NCBI GenBank assembly: GCA_963731665.1
Contig: CAVSWP010000013.1
Location: forward strand, 225,248-289,247
Length of the DNA stretch: 64,000 nt
Source of the DNA: Chersky-840 sp035604715
GTDB taxonomy: Bacteria; Actinomycetota; Acidimicrobiia; Acidimicrobiales; UBA8190
Direction: 5' to 3'
Position 1 is the first letter of the stretch, and every line of letters begins with the position of its first letter. The notes beneath the pieces were generated by a model. The model was given only the letters and a program-made list of their open reading frames with translations. It was not told the origin of the DNA and ran no database searches. The translations under genes were made by a program, and so were the position numbers. Shown piece by piece: positions 30,456 to 39,411 of the stretch.

Positions 30456-31252
30456 CGTCTCTCGAGGACGCGGCCCGGGGCCAGCTGTCGGCCGGGGAGC
30501 GCGTGTTGCTGGTCGACCCCAAACAGCGGCGCTACCTGGTCACCTTGCACCCGGGCGCCTCGTTTCACACCCACTCCGGCATCGTGGCCCACGACGACGT
30601 GATCGGACGGCCCGAGGGGTCGACGGTGAGCGCCTCGACCGGCCGGCGGTTCGTGGCGCTGCGGCCCACCCTGGCCGACGTGGTGTTGAAGATGCCCCGG
30701 GGCGCCCAGGTGATCTACCCCAAGGACCTCGGGGCCATCCTCATGGGGGCCGACATCGGGCCCGGCATGCGGGTGCTCGAGGCAGGCGTGGGATCGGGCG
30801 CACTGTCCATGGCCCTGTTGCGAGCGGGGGCCGACGTGGTGGGTTACGAGGTGCGCCCCGACTTCGCCGCCGGGGCGCGCGCCAACGTGACGGCGTGGTG
30901 CGGCCCGGAGGCGACGTACCGGGTCGAAGAGCGCGACGTGTACCAGGGGATCGAGGAGCGAGGGCTCGACCGGGTGGTGCTGGACTTGCCCGAGCCGTGG
31001 AGGGCACTGGGCCCGATCTCCGAAGCGTTGCGACCGGGGGGGATCGTGCTGTGCTACCTGCCGTCGATCACCCAGGTGGCCACGTTGCGCGCCGCGTTGG
31101 CGGCCGGCGCGTTCGGGATGGCGGAGACCTCGGAGGTGCTGCGCCGCACGTGGCACGTGGAGGAGCGCTCGGTGCGCCCCGACCATCGCATGGTGGCCCA
31201 CACGGGGTTCATCACGACGGCGAGACTGCTGGTGGCCCCGACCGAGCCGTGA
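30452..31252 (+). CDS. trmI: tRNA (adenine(58)-N(1))-methyltransferase TrmI
   Basis: 266 residues. It methylates A58 in the T-loop of tRNAs. The N-terminal small domain (LVDPKQRRYLVTLHPGASFHTHSG) and the Rossmann domain with VLEAGVGSGALSMALLRAGA are characteristic, together with DRVVLDLPEPW, the DxPxPW motif near the active site. The GTG start overlaps the previous stop codon. In many actinobacteria trmI lies just upstream of the Pup-proteasome genes, and here it is separated from mpa only by a ferredoxin on the opposite strand. Confidence 0.93.
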   Translation: MTSLEDAARGQLSAGERVLLVDPKQRRYLVTLHPGASFHTHSGIVAHDDVIGRPEGSTVSASTGRRFVALRPTLADVVLKMPRGAQVIYPKDLGAILMGADIGPGMRVLEAGVGSGALSMALLRAGADVVGYEVRPDFAAGARANVTAWCGPEATYRVEERDVYQGIEERGLDRVVLDLPEPWRALGPISEALRPGGIVLCYLPSITQVATLRAALAAGAFGMAETSEVLRRTWHVEERSVRPDHRMVAHTGFITTARLLVAPTEP

Positions 31253-31256
31253 GCCG

Positions 31257-31493
31257 TCAGCCCTGCTCGATGAAGATGCACTCCCCGGGGCACTCCTCGG
31301 CGGCCTCGGTGACGGCGTCCTCGAGATCGGAGGGCACGAGGGCCAGGCCGGCCGAGCCGCCGGGCTCGTTCTTGACCTGGTCGCCGTCTTTGACGTAGGC
31401 CAGTCCGTCGTCGAGCAGGGTGAAGACGGCCGGCGCGATCTCCTCGCACAGGCCATCGCCGGTGCACAGATCCTGGTCGATCCAGACCTTCAT
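31257..31493 (-). CDS. Ferredoxin with CxxDxxC cluster motif
   Basis: 78 residues. The cluster motif is CTGDGLC near the N-terminus and CPGEC near the C-terminus. The usual second cysteine of CxxCxxC is replaced by Asp, as in some 3Fe-4S or labile 4Fe-4S ferredoxins, so three ligands plus a possible Asp remain. The final CPGEC has an extra cysteine. Such ferredoxins often serve cytochromes P450 or other oxidoreductases. It faces mpa divergently and has its own recognisable promoter. Confidence 0.85.
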   Translation of the reverse strand: MKVWIDQDLCTGDGLCEEIAPAVFTLLDDGLAYVKDGDQVKNEPGGSAGLALVPSDLEDAVTEAAEECPGECIFIEQG

Positions 31494-31539
31494 GGGCTCG
31501 CTTTCGTCTTTCCTGCGTCACTGCGTGGGCGCATTCGGA

Positions 31540-31568
31540 AGGTAACGACGCCCCGTTCGGGGTGTCAA
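31540..31568 (-). promoter_or_regulatory. Sigma-70-type promoter for the ferredoxin with palindromic spacer
   Basis: On the minus strand TTGACA is followed after exactly 17 bp by TTACCT, about 47 bp upstream of the ferredoxin ATG. The spacer contains the palindrome CCCCGTTCGGGG (31551-31562). A palindrome placed between -35 and -10 could be an operator, but no regulator is encoded nearby. Confidence 0.5.
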
Positions 31569-31738
31569 CTGACCCGACCCCCCGGCACGACCGAGAGCGC
31601 CCCGACCCGCCGGGTTGACCCCTTGCCACTCGGACCTCGAGTCTACCGGGGCCCCGGTCCGTACCCCGTCCACCGGAGTCCCGAATTGCCACCAGGGCCG
31701 GTGTATGGTCCCAACAGGCGCCCGGACAAGCCCAGGAG

Positions 31739-33508
31739 GTGGTTCCAACGGCCGAGCCGGAAGAGGAACGACAGCTGGCGCTGCGCGAAGAGCTGGACCG
31801 ATTGCGCGACCGGAGCCGCCAGGCCGAGGAAGAGGTGTCCGTCCTGCGTCGGCGCCTGTCGGAGGGACCGGGCCGGGTGCAGTCGCTCGAGGAGCGGCTC
31901 CTCGAGACCAAGGGCCAGTTGGCCCAGGCGGTGTCGCAGAACGAGAAGCTGACCTACACGCTGCAGCAGGCCAAGGAGCACATCGCCGCGCTGCGCGAAG
32001 AAGTCGACAAGCTGACGCAGCCCCCCAGTGCCTACGGGACGTTCCTGCACGCCAACGAGGACGGGTCCGTCGACGTGTTCTCCGGGGGGCGCAAGATGCG
32101 GGTGGCCGTGCACCCCGAGATCGACGGGGTCGACCTGCGCCGGGGACAGGAGGTCGTCCTCAACGAGTCGCTCAACGTGATCCTGGCGCGCGAGGGCGAG
32201 GACTCCGGCGAGGTGGTCACGCTCAAGGAGCTGCTCGACGACGGCCGGCGGGCCATCGTGTACGCCCGGGCCGACGAGGAGCGCGTGGTCGAGCTGTCGC
32301 ATGACCTGCTGGGCGTGCACCTGCGGGCCGGCGATGCCGTGCTCATGGAGACCCGGTCCCAGCTGCTGGTGGAGAAGCTGCCCCGGCCCGAGGTCGAAGA
32401 GCTCGTGCTCGAGGAGGTGCCCGACGTCACCTACGCAGACGTGGGCGGCCTCGACAGCCAGATCGAAGCCATCACCGACGCCGTGGAGCTTCCCTATCTG
32501 CACCGGGCCCTGTTCAACGAGTACAAGCTGCCCGCGCCCAAGGGCATCCTGCTGTACGGGCCCCCGGGATGCGGCAAGACGCTCATCGCCAAGGCGGTGG
32601 CCAACTCGCTGGCCAAGAAGGTGGCGCAGGTCACCGGCAACGCCAACATCCGGAGCTACTTCTTGAACATCAAGGGCCCCGAGCTGCTGAACAAGTACGT
32701 GGGGGAGACCGAGCGCCAGATCCGGCTGGTGTTCCAACGGGCCCGGGAGAAGGCCGAAGAGGGAGTCCCGGTCATCGTCTTCTTCGACGAGATGGACTCG
32801 TTGTTCCGCACCCGGGGCACGGGGATCAGCTCCGACATCGAGTCGACCATCGTGCCCCAGCTCCTGGCGGAGATCGACGGCGTGGAGACGTTGCGCGACG
32901 TGATCGTGATCGGTGCCTCGAACCGCGAGGACCTCATCGACCCCGCCATCCTGCGCCCCGGGCGCCTGGACGTGAAGATCAAGATCGAGCGCCCCAACGA
33001 AGAGGCCGCCTCCCAGATCTTCGCCCGCTACCTCACCGCCGATCTCCCCATCGACGCCAAGGAGGTCGAACGCCTCGGGGGAGGTGACGCCGCCAAGTCG
33101 GTGCAGGCCATGATCGAGGACACGGTGTCGGAGATGTACCGGGCCGACGACGAGAACAAATTCCTCGAGGTGACCTACCAGGGCGGCGACAAGGAGGTGC
33201 TGTACTACCGGGACTTCGCGTCGGGAGCGATGATCGAGAACATCGTGCGGCGGGCCAAGAAGCTGGCCATCAAACGGGCCATCGCCGGCGAGGGCCGGGG
33301 GGTTCGCACCACCGACCTGTTGGAGTCGATCCGCCGGGAGTACAAGGAGAACGAGGACCTGCCCAACACCACCAACCCCGACGACTGGGCCCGGATCTCG
33401 GGGAAGAAGGGCGAGCGCATCGTGTACGTGCGCACCCTCCTGGCCGACACCGAGGAGACCCGGGGCGGCCGGTCCATCGAGCGGGTAGGTACCGGCCAGT
33501 ACCTGTGA
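31739..33508 (+). CDS. arc: Proteasome-associated AAA+ ATPase (ARC/Mpa)
   Basis: 589 residues. It recognises Pup through its N-terminal coiled coil (about residues 5-95), threads the substrate through double OB domains and a AAA+ ring, and feeds the 20S core. Walker A is GPPGCGKT, Walker B VIVFFDEMD. The C-terminus ends in GQYL, the penultimate-tyrosine tail that docks on the proteasome alpha ring. The GTG start has AGGAGG almost abutting it, so spacing is unusually short. No well-spaced alternative exists. Confidence 0.97.
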   Translation: MVPTAEPEEERQLALREELDRLRDRSRQAEEEVSVLRRRLSEGPGRVQSLEERLLETKGQLAQAVSQNEKLTYTLQQAKEHIAALREEVDKLTQPPSAYGTFLHANEDGSVDVFSGGRKMRVAVHPEIDGVDLRRGQEVVLNESLNVILAREGEDSGEVVTLKELLDDGRRAIVYARADEERVVELSHDLLGVHLRAGDAVLMETRSQLLVEKLPRPEVEELVLEEVPDVTYADVGGLDSQIEAITDAVELPYLHRALFNEYKLPAPKGILLYGPPGCGKTLIAKAVANSLAKKVAQVTGNANIRSYFLNIKGPELLNKYVGETERQIRLVFQRAREKAEEGVPVIVFFDEMDSLFRTRGTGISSDIESTIVPQLLAEIDGVETLRDVIVIGASNREDLIDPAILRPGRLDVKIKIERPNEEAASQIFARYLTADLPIDAKEVERLGGGDAAKSVQAMIEDTVSEMYRADDENKFLEVTYQGGDKEVLYYRDFASGAMIENIVRRAKKLAIKRAIAGEGRGVRTTDLLESIRREYKENEDLPNTTNPDDWARISGKKGERIVYVRTLLADTEETRGGRSIERVGTGQYL

Positions 33509-33577
33509 GCCGAGCGGGTGGTTGTCCGGCCCCAGGTGGTCGCGCCGCCCCAGCCGCCACGCACTAGGGTCGGTTTC

Positions 33578-35065
33578 GTGGCCGTCACGAAGGTTTGCGG
33601 GATCGAGACGGAGTACGGAATTCACCACGTCGGTGGCGACGGCAACCCCGTGGCGTCGTCCTCGCTGCTCGTGAACGCATACGTGGCCGACCTGGCGCGC
33701 GCCGGGTGGGACTTCGAGGACGAGTCACCGGGCAACGACGCCCGCGGCTTCGCCCGTGAGGGGGCGCTGCCCCCCGAGATCGAGACCCATCTGGTCAACG
33801 CCGTGCTCACCAACGGGGCCCGGTACTACGTCGACCACGCCCACCCCGAGTTCTCCACGCCCGAGTGCGCCGATGCCCTCGAGGTGGTGCTCTACGACAA
33901 GGCGGGGGAGGAGGTCCTGCGGCGCTCGATGGCGGCCGTGGCCCGGACGCTCCCCGAGGGCCAGTCGATCGTGGTGTACAAGAACAACTCCGACGGCAAG
34001 GGCAACTCCTACGGCACGCATGAGAACTACCTCATGGACCGCGCCATTCCCTTTGCGCGCATCGCCCATCTCATCACGCCGCACTTCGTCACCCGCCAGA
34101 TCTTCGCCGGGGCGGGCAAGGTGGGGAGCGAGACGGCGGGCAACGCCGGGCGCGACGTCACCTTCCAGCTGTCGCAGCGAGCCGAGTTCTTCGAAGAGGA
34201 GATCGGGCTCGAGACCACCTTGAAGCGCCCCATCGTGAACACCCGGGACGAGCCCCACGCCGACCCCCAGCGGTACCGTCGCCTGCACGTGATCGTGGGG
34301 GACGCCAACCTGTGCGAGGTGGCCACCTTCTTGAAGGTGGGGACCACCGCCCTGGTGCTGGCGCTCATCGAGGACGACGCTTTCGACGGGCGCGAGCTGA
34401 CGTTGGCCAACCCCGTGAAGGCCATCCGCCAGGTGTCGCTCGACCTGACCCTGGCGGCGCCCTTGGACCTCGCCGACGGACGCAGTGCCACCGCGCTGGC
34501 GCTGCAATGGGAGTTGTTCGGCCTGGCCCGCAAGTACGCCGAGGACCGCGGCTTGGCCTGCCTGGGCGACGAGTCCGTCGGCCAGGAGGTGCTCCAGCGC
34601 TGGGAGGACGTGCTGCACGGCCTCGAGACCGACCCCAGCGTGGTCGCCGACCGGGTGGACTGGGCCGCCAAGCTCGGGTTGCTCGAGGCGTATCGCGACC
34701 GCCACGGGCTCGACTGGGACGACCACCGGTTGGCGGCGGTGGACCTCCAGTACCACGACCTGCGCCCCCAGCGGTCGCTGTTCGCCCGCCTCGACACCGA
34801 GCACCTGGTGGACGACAAGGACGTGCTCGACGCCGTGACCGAGCCCCCCCGGCGCACCCGGGCCTACTTCCGGGGCCAGTGCCTGAAACGGTGGGCGTCG
34901 TCGGTGGCCAGTGCCAACTGGGATTCCTTGGTGTTCGACCTGGGTACCGATCCCCTGCGGCGCGTCCCTATGATGGACCCGCTACGTGGAACGGCGGAAT
35001 TCGTCGAGGAGCTCCTGGATGGAAGCTCGTCACCGGCGGAGCTGTTGGCACGGTTGAGCGCCTAG
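33578..35065 (+). CDS. dop: Depupylase/deamidase Dop
   Basis: 495 residues of the carboxylate-amine ligase fold shared with PafA. GIETEYGIHHVG carries the catalytic and metal-binding start. KNNSDGKGNSYGTHENYLM, TRQIFAGAGKVG and RPIVNTRDEPHAD are family motifs. It removes Pup from substrates and, in species with Pup-Gln, deamidates Pup. The segment after ARAGWDFEDESPGNDARGFA is the 'Dop loop' that separates it from PafA. It precedes pup by 10 bp. Because Pup here already ends in Glu, deamidation should not be needed. Confidence 0.95.
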   Translation: MAVTKVCGIETEYGIHHVGGDGNPVASSSLLVNAYVADLARAGWDFEDESPGNDARGFAREGALPPEIETHLVNAVLTNGARYYVDHAHPEFSTPECADALEVVLYDKAGEEVLRRSMAAVARTLPEGQSIVVYKNNSDGKGNSYGTHENYLMDRAIPFARIAHLITPHFVTRQIFAGAGKVGSETAGNAGRDVTFQLSQRAEFFEEEIGLETTLKRPIVNTRDEPHADPQRYRRLHVIVGDANLCEVATFLKVGTTALVLALIEDDAFDGRELTLANPVKAIRQVSLDLTLAAPLDLADGRSATALALQWELFGLARKYAEDRGLACLGDESVGQEVLQRWEDVLHGLETDPSVVADRVDWAAKLGLLEAYRDRHGLDWDDHRLAAVDLQYHDLRPQRSLFARLDTEHLVDDKDVLDAVTEPPRRTRAYFRGQCLKRWASSVASANWDSLVFDLGTDPLRRVPMMDPLRGTAEFVEELLDGSSSPAELLARLSA

Positions 35066-35075
35066 GAGTGGGTTG

Positions 35076-35279
35076 ATGGCAGAGCAAGAGAAGAAGCGTC
35101 GGCCGGCGGCGGCGACGCGCGACGAGCAGGCCACCGAGGAGACCGAGGCCTCGGCGCCGTCGCCTCAGGGCGAGAAGCTCAAGGCCGAGCTCGACGACCT
35201 GCTCGACGAGATCGACGAGGTCCTCGAGGAGAACGCCGAGGAGTTCGTGCGCAACTACGTGCAGAAGGGCGGGGAGTAG
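35076..35279 (+). CDS. pup: Prokaryotic ubiquitin-like protein Pup (C-terminal Glu form)
   Basis: 67 residues, disordered at the N-terminus, with a helical Mpa-binding region (EKLKAELDDLLDEIDEVLEENAEEFVRNYV). The protein ends in QKGGE. The genome therefore encodes the ligatable Glu form directly, not the GGQ of mycobacteria. An AGGAG site lies 7 bp before the ATG; a TTG codon directly ahead is a less likely start. It lies between dop and prcB, the standard order. Confidence 0.97.
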   Translation: MAEQEKKRRPAAATRDEQATEETEASAPSPQGEKLKAELDDLLDEIDEVLEENAEEFVRNYVQKGGE

Positions 35280-35283
35280 CCGG

Positions 35284-36105
35284 GTGGGTCTGCCGCTCTT
35301 TCCTCCCGGGGAGGACCCCGGGCCCAGCTTCGCCGCACTGATCCGCCTGAGCGCCCCGACCCGAGCGCTGCCGGTGTCGCCCGACGCCGGCAGCGGCGCC
35401 GTCCCCGCCGTGGCCCACGGCACCACCGTGGTGGCGCTGCGCTACGGGCTGGGTGTGGTGATGGCAGGAGACCGGCGCGCCACCGAGGGCAACGTCATCG
35501 CCCACCGGGCCATGGAGAAGGTGTTCCCCGCCGACCGCCATTCGGCGGTGGCCATCGCCGGCGCGGCGGGGCCCGCCGTCGAGATGGTCAAGCTCTTCCA
35601 GACCCAGCTCGAGCACTACGAGAAGGTGGAGGGGGTGGCGCTGAGCCTCGAGGGCAAGGCCAACCAGCTGGGCCAGATGGTGCGCGAGCATCTCCCCATG
35701 GCCATGCAGGGATTGGTGGTGGTGCCCCTGTTCGCCGGGTACGACCTGCGTCTGGGCGAGGGGCGCATCTTCACCTACGACGTCACCGGCGGGCACTTCG
35801 AGGAAGCCGACTTCGCGTCGACGGGGTCCGGGGGCCGAGACGCCCGCACCACGATCAAGCTCGGCTGGCGCGTCGACCTGGGCCGCGACGAGGCCATCGA
35901 GCTGGCCGTGCGGGCCCTGTACGAGGCGGCCGACGAGGACTCCGCCACCGGCGGTCCCGACCTGGTGCGGGGGATCTTCCCCGTGGTGGCCACGGTGACG
36001 GCCGAGGGCTATGCACGCGTCCCGGACACCGAGGTGGCCGAGAGCTTCACGGCGCTGGTGCAACGACGCAGCGTCGGCGGCGCGATCGGGGGTGGCGGGC
36101 CATGA
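35284..36105 (+). CDS. prcB: 20S proteasome beta subunit PrcB
   Basis: 273 residues. A 46-residue propeptide ends at VAHG; cleavage exposes the nucleophile Thr47 (TTVVALRYGLGVVMAGDRRAT). Asp and Lys equivalents of the active site are in MAGDRR and MEKVFPAD. The first residues (GLPLFPPGEDPGPSF) are typical actinobacterial PrcB prosequence. It forms the proteolytic inner rings. It begins 4 bp after pup and overlaps prcA by 4 bp (ATGA). Confidence 0.97.
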   Translation: MGLPLFPPGEDPGPSFAALIRLSAPTRALPVSPDAGSGAVPAVAHGTTVVALRYGLGVVMAGDRRATEGNVIAHRAMEKVFPADRHSAVAIAGAAGPAVEMVKLFQTQLEHYEKVEGVALSLEGKANQLGQMVREHLPMAMQGLVVVPLFAGYDLRLGEGRIFTYDVTGGHFEEADFASTGSGGRDARTTIKLGWRVDLGRDEAIELAVRALYEAADEDSATGGPDLVRGIFPVVATVTAEGYARVPDTEVAESFTALVQRRSVGGAIGGGGP

Positions 36106-36872
36106 CCATGCCCTTCTACGTGGCGCCCGAGCAGGTCATGAAGGACCGTGCCGAGTACGCCCAGAAGGGCATCGCCCGGGGACGGTCGCTGGTGGCGTGC
36201 GTATACGACGACGGGATCCTGGTGGTCGCCGAGAACCCGTCCCGGTCGCTGCACAAGGTGAGTGAGATCTACGACCGGATCGCCTTCGCCGGGGTGGGCA
36301 AGTACAACGAGTTCGACCAGCTGCGGGTGGCCGGGGTCCGCCACGCCGACACCAAGGGCTTCGCCTTCAGCCGCGAGGACGTCGACGCCCGGTCGCTGGC
36401 GAATCTCTACGCCCAGTTCCTGGGCCAGGTGTTCACCCACGAGATGAAGCCCCTCGAGGTCGAGATCCTGGTGGCCGAGCTCGGGGCCGACGGCCAGCCG
36501 GACCAGCTGTATCACATCGCCTATGAGGGCACGATCACCGACGAGGACCGCTTCGCCGTGCTCGGCGGGGAGACCGAGTCCATCTCCGACCGGGTGGCGG
36601 AGTCGTTCCAAGCCGGATGGGACCTCGACACCGCCCTGCGGGGGACGGTGGGCGCCCTGGCCGGGCCCGAGCGGACCCTCGAGCCCGGTGATCTCGAGGT
36701 GGCGGTGCTGTCGCGGGCCAACGGTCGTCGGGCCTTTCGCCGGCTGGGGCCCGAAGAGTTGGCCGAGCGCCTCAGCGGGGGCGGCCGGCGGGCCTCGACC
36801 CGGGGCGCCAAAGCGGGGGGAGCCTCCTCCGAGGACACTGGGAGCGACGGGGGGCCACTGCGCTCGGAGTAG
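36102..36872 (+). CDS. prcA: 20S proteasome alpha subunit PrcA
   Basis: 256 residues. MPFYVAPEQVMKDRAEYAQKGIARGRS is the gate-forming alpha-subunit N-terminus, followed by the Ntn fold without a catalytic Thr (ACVYDDGILVVAENPS). The last about 35 residues are a low-complexity basic/Ser-Gly tail (GGGRRASTRGAKAGGASS), longer than the fold needs. The alpha rings gate access and bind the Mpa C-termini. The gene is coupled to prcB. Confidence 0.96.
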   Translation: MTMPFYVAPEQVMKDRAEYAQKGIARGRSLVACVYDDGILVVAENPSRSLHKVSEIYDRIAFAGVGKYNEFDQLRVAGVRHADTKGFAFSREDVDARSLANLYAQFLGQVFTHEMKPLEVEILVAELGADGQPDQLYHIAYEGTITDEDRFAVLGGETESISDRVAESFQAGWDLDTALRGTVGALAGPERTLEPGDLEVAVLSRANGRRAFRRLGPEELAERLSGGGRRASTRGAKAGGASSEDTGSDGGPLRSE

Positions 36873-37112
36873 TCACAGCTCGCCGGTGAAGTCCTCGTCG
36901 ACCCCGTCGAAGAGCGCCTCGACCTGGTCGGCGAGCAGGAGCTCGCGCGCTTCGCCGGCCTGGTCCACCACCACGAGGACCTCGACGGGTCCGGGGAAGG
37001 GATAGGGCCCCTCGCCGGGCCCCCGCAACTGGGTGAGGATGCCCTCGGCGCCGAGACGGGCCATCACCACGCGTGCCTCGAACATCGATCCGACCGTGGT
37101 CAGGTGCACCAT
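36873..37112 (-). CDS. DUF2007-like small protein
   Basis: About 79 residues. LTTVGSMFEARVVMARLGAEGILTQL resembles DUF2007/'putative signal transducing protein' domains, which adopt a ferredoxin-like fold. The C-terminus is acidic. It lies on the opposite strand between prcA and pafA, with its stop codon directly beside that of prcA. A GTG four codons upstream (37124) is an alternative start. Its presence inside the proteasome locus may be accidental. Confidence 0.6.
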   Translation of the reverse strand: MVHLTTVGSMFEARVVMARLGAEGILTQLRGPGEGPYPFPGPVEVLVVVDQAGEARELLLADQVEALFDGVDEDFTGEL

Positions 37113-37205
37113 CAGCGGCGTGGCCACCGGCAAAGGGTACCCGCGTGGCCCGGACTTGCCCGAGGAGGCGCCTGTCCACGCGGGCCCGGCACTACCGTGG
37201 GTCAT

Positions 37206-38564
37206 GTGGACAGGCGGATCTTCGGGCTCGAGAACGAGTACGGCGTCACCTGTACGCTGCGCGGCCAACGCCGGCTGTCACCCGACGAGGTGGCCCGTTA
37301 CCTTTTTCGGCGGGTGGTGAGCTGGGGTCGCTCGTCGAACGTCTTCCTCGAGAACGGTGCCCGGCTGTATCTCGACGTGGGGAGCCACCCCGAGTACGCC
37401 ACGCCCGAATGCGATTCCATCACCGACCTGGTGGCGCACGACAAGGCGGGGGAGCGCATCCTCGACCACCTCGTGACCGGGGCCGAGGCGCGCCTGCGCG
37501 AGGAGGGCATCCGGGGCGTCATCTACCTGTTCAAGAACAACACCGACTCGGCCGGCAATTCCTACGGGTGCCACGAGAACTACCTGACCAGCCGGCGCGA
37601 CGACTTCGTCCACTACACCGAGGTGCTCATCCCCTTCCTGGTGAGCCGGCAGATCTTCGCCGGGGCCGGCAAGGTCCTGCAGACGGCCCGGGGGGCGGTG
37701 TTCTGCCTGTCCCAGCGGGCCGAGCACATCTGGGAGGGGGTGTCCTCGGCCACCACCCGGAGCCGGCCGATCATCAACACCCGCGACGAGCCCCACGCCG
37801 ACGCCGAGCGCTTCCGACGGCTGCACGTCATCGTGGGCGACTCCAACATGAGCGAGTACGCCACCTTCCTCAAGGTGGGGTCGACGAGCATCCTGTTGCG
37901 CATGCTCGAGGACCCGGGCACGGTCCTGCGCGACCTGACCCTGGAGAACCCGATCCGGGCCATCCGCGAGATCAGCCACGACCTCACGTGTCGCCGCAAG
38001 GTGCGCCTGGCCAACGGGCGAGAGGTGAGCGCGCTCGACATCCAGTCGGAGTACCTCAACCGGGCCCTGCGCTATCGCGACACCCACGGGTTGTCCCCGC
38101 AGGAAGATCGCGCCCTGGACATGTGGGAGCACTGTTTGAAGGCCCTCGAGTCCGATCCCCTCACTCTGGGACGCGAGTGCGACTGGGTGGCCAAGCATCA
38201 ACTGATCGACGCCTACCGCGCCCGGCACGGGCTGCCGCTGGGCCACCCCAAGGTGGCACTGCTCGACCTGCAGTACCACGACGTCAACCGCAGCCGGGGG
38301 CTGTACTACCGGATGGAGGCCCGTGACCGGGTGGACCGCCTGGTGGACGACGCCGCGATCACCGAGGCCATGAACCGGCCCCCCCAGACCACCCGGGCGC
38401 GTCTGCGGGGCGAGTTCATCCGGCGCGCCAAGGAGCGCCGGCGCGACTTCACGGTGGACTGGGTGCACCTCAAGCTGAACGACCAGGCCCAGCGCACGGT
38501 GCTGCTGAAGGACCCTTTCCGGTCCCATGACGAGCGGGTCGAGAAGCTGATCGCCAGTCTCTAG
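37206..38564 (+). CDS. pafA: Pup-protein ligase PafA
   Basis: 452 residues. It phosphorylates the Pup C-terminal Glu and joins it to substrate lysines. RRIFGLENEYGVTCT holds the catalytic Glu/Asp region. KNNTDSAGNSYGCHENYL, SRQIFAGAGKV and RPIINTRDEPHADAERFRRLHVIVGDSNMSEYATFLK match PafA closely. The Dop loop is absent. The GTG start opens this motif. The whole proteasome set arc-dop-pup-prcB-prcA-pafA is thus complete within 7 kb. Confidence 0.96.
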   Translation: MDRRIFGLENEYGVTCTLRGQRRLSPDEVARYLFRRVVSWGRSSNVFLENGARLYLDVGSHPEYATPECDSITDLVAHDKAGERILDHLVTGAEARLREEGIRGVIYLFKNNTDSAGNSYGCHENYLTSRRDDFVHYTEVLIPFLVSRQIFAGAGKVLQTARGAVFCLSQRAEHIWEGVSSATTRSRPIINTRDEPHADAERFRRLHVIVGDSNMSEYATFLKVGSTSILLRMLEDPGTVLRDLTLENPIRAIREISHDLTCRRKVRLANGREVSALDIQSEYLNRALRYRDTHGLSPQEDRALDMWEHCLKALESDPLTLGRECDWVAKHQLIDAYRARHGLPLGHPKVALLDLQYHDVNRSRGLYYRMEARDRVDRLVDDAAITEAMNRPPQTTRARLRGEFIRRAKERRRDFTVDWVHLKLNDQAQRTVLLKDPFRSHDERVEKLIASL

Positions 38565-38612
38565 CCGTGGCGGGACAATTAAGAGGTGCGGGTCAACTAG
38601 CCTCGTAAGTTC

Positions 38613-39353
38613 GTGGCCTCTGACCTGCCGGAACCGGCGTCATCTTCGAGCTCGCTCGACTCCCTGTGGCTTCGCGAAGCGGCCCCGGTGAGCTCGTGGA
38701 CGGTGGCGGCCCCCTCGACGCCCACGGTGGGGGAGCCCGACAACCCGACAGCGCGCCCTGCAGACGACGGAGGCCCGTTCCGGTCCGTCCCCCCCCTGAC
38801 CCGGCCGCCGGCCACCCACCGCACCCGCCGGGGGAGCCGGTGGATCGTGGAGTGGGCGGTCGTGCTGGTGGTGGCGATTCTCGTCGCCGTGGGCATCCGC
38901 ACCTTCGTGGTCCAGACCTTCTTCATCCCGTCCGCCTCGATGGAGCCCACGCTCATGGTCGGCGACCGCATCCTGGTCGACAAGCTGAGCTACCACCTCC
39001 ACGCCGTACACCGGGGCGACATCGTGGTGTTCGCCACGCCGCCGGGCGAGGACGCCGGGCCCAACGTGAAGGACCTGGTCAAGCGGGTCATCGGCCTGCC
39101 GGGTGAAACGATCTCGTCGGCGGGGGGCCAGGTCGTGATCAACGGCAAACCTCTCAACGAACCGTGGCTGGTCAAAGGCACCGTGACCACCGGGATCACC
39201 ACCCAGATCATCCCTGCGGGCGAGTACTTCGTGATGGGGGACAACCGGTCGGACTCCCAAGACAGCCGCTTCTTCGGACCCATCCACCGCTCGCTCATCG
39301 TGGGCCGGGTGATCCTCAAGATCTGGCCCCTCACCTCGTTCCACATCTACTGA
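38613..39353 (+). CDS. lepB: Signal peptidase I
   Basis: 246 residues. A Ser/Pro-rich cytoplasmic N-terminus of about 75 residues is followed by one membrane anchor (WAVVLVVAILVAVGIRTFVVQTFF) and the catalytic domain. The nucleophile is the Ser in PSASMEPTL, the general base the Lys in KRVIGLPGE, and the GDNRSDSQDSRFFGP box is intact. It cleaves signal peptides of exported proteins. Lying between pafA and tatA/tatC, it places two export functions next to each other. Confidence 0.94.
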   Translation: MASDLPEPASSSSSLDSLWLREAAPVSSWTVAAPSTPTVGEPDNPTARPADDGGPFRSVPPLTRPPATHRTRRGSRWIVEWAVVLVVAILVAVGIRTFVVQTFFIPSASMEPTLMVGDRILVDKLSYHLHAVHRGDIVVFATPPGEDAGPNVKDLVKRVIGLPGETISSAGGQVVINGKPLNEPWLVKGTVTTGITTQIIPAGEYFVMGDNRSDSQDSRFFGPIHRSLIVGRVILKIWPLTSFHIY

Positions 39354-39411
39354 TCGGCGCGGGGGCCGCCGGCAGTCGTCGGGAGGCGCGGGGTCGTAGA
39401 CTTGCGCCGAC

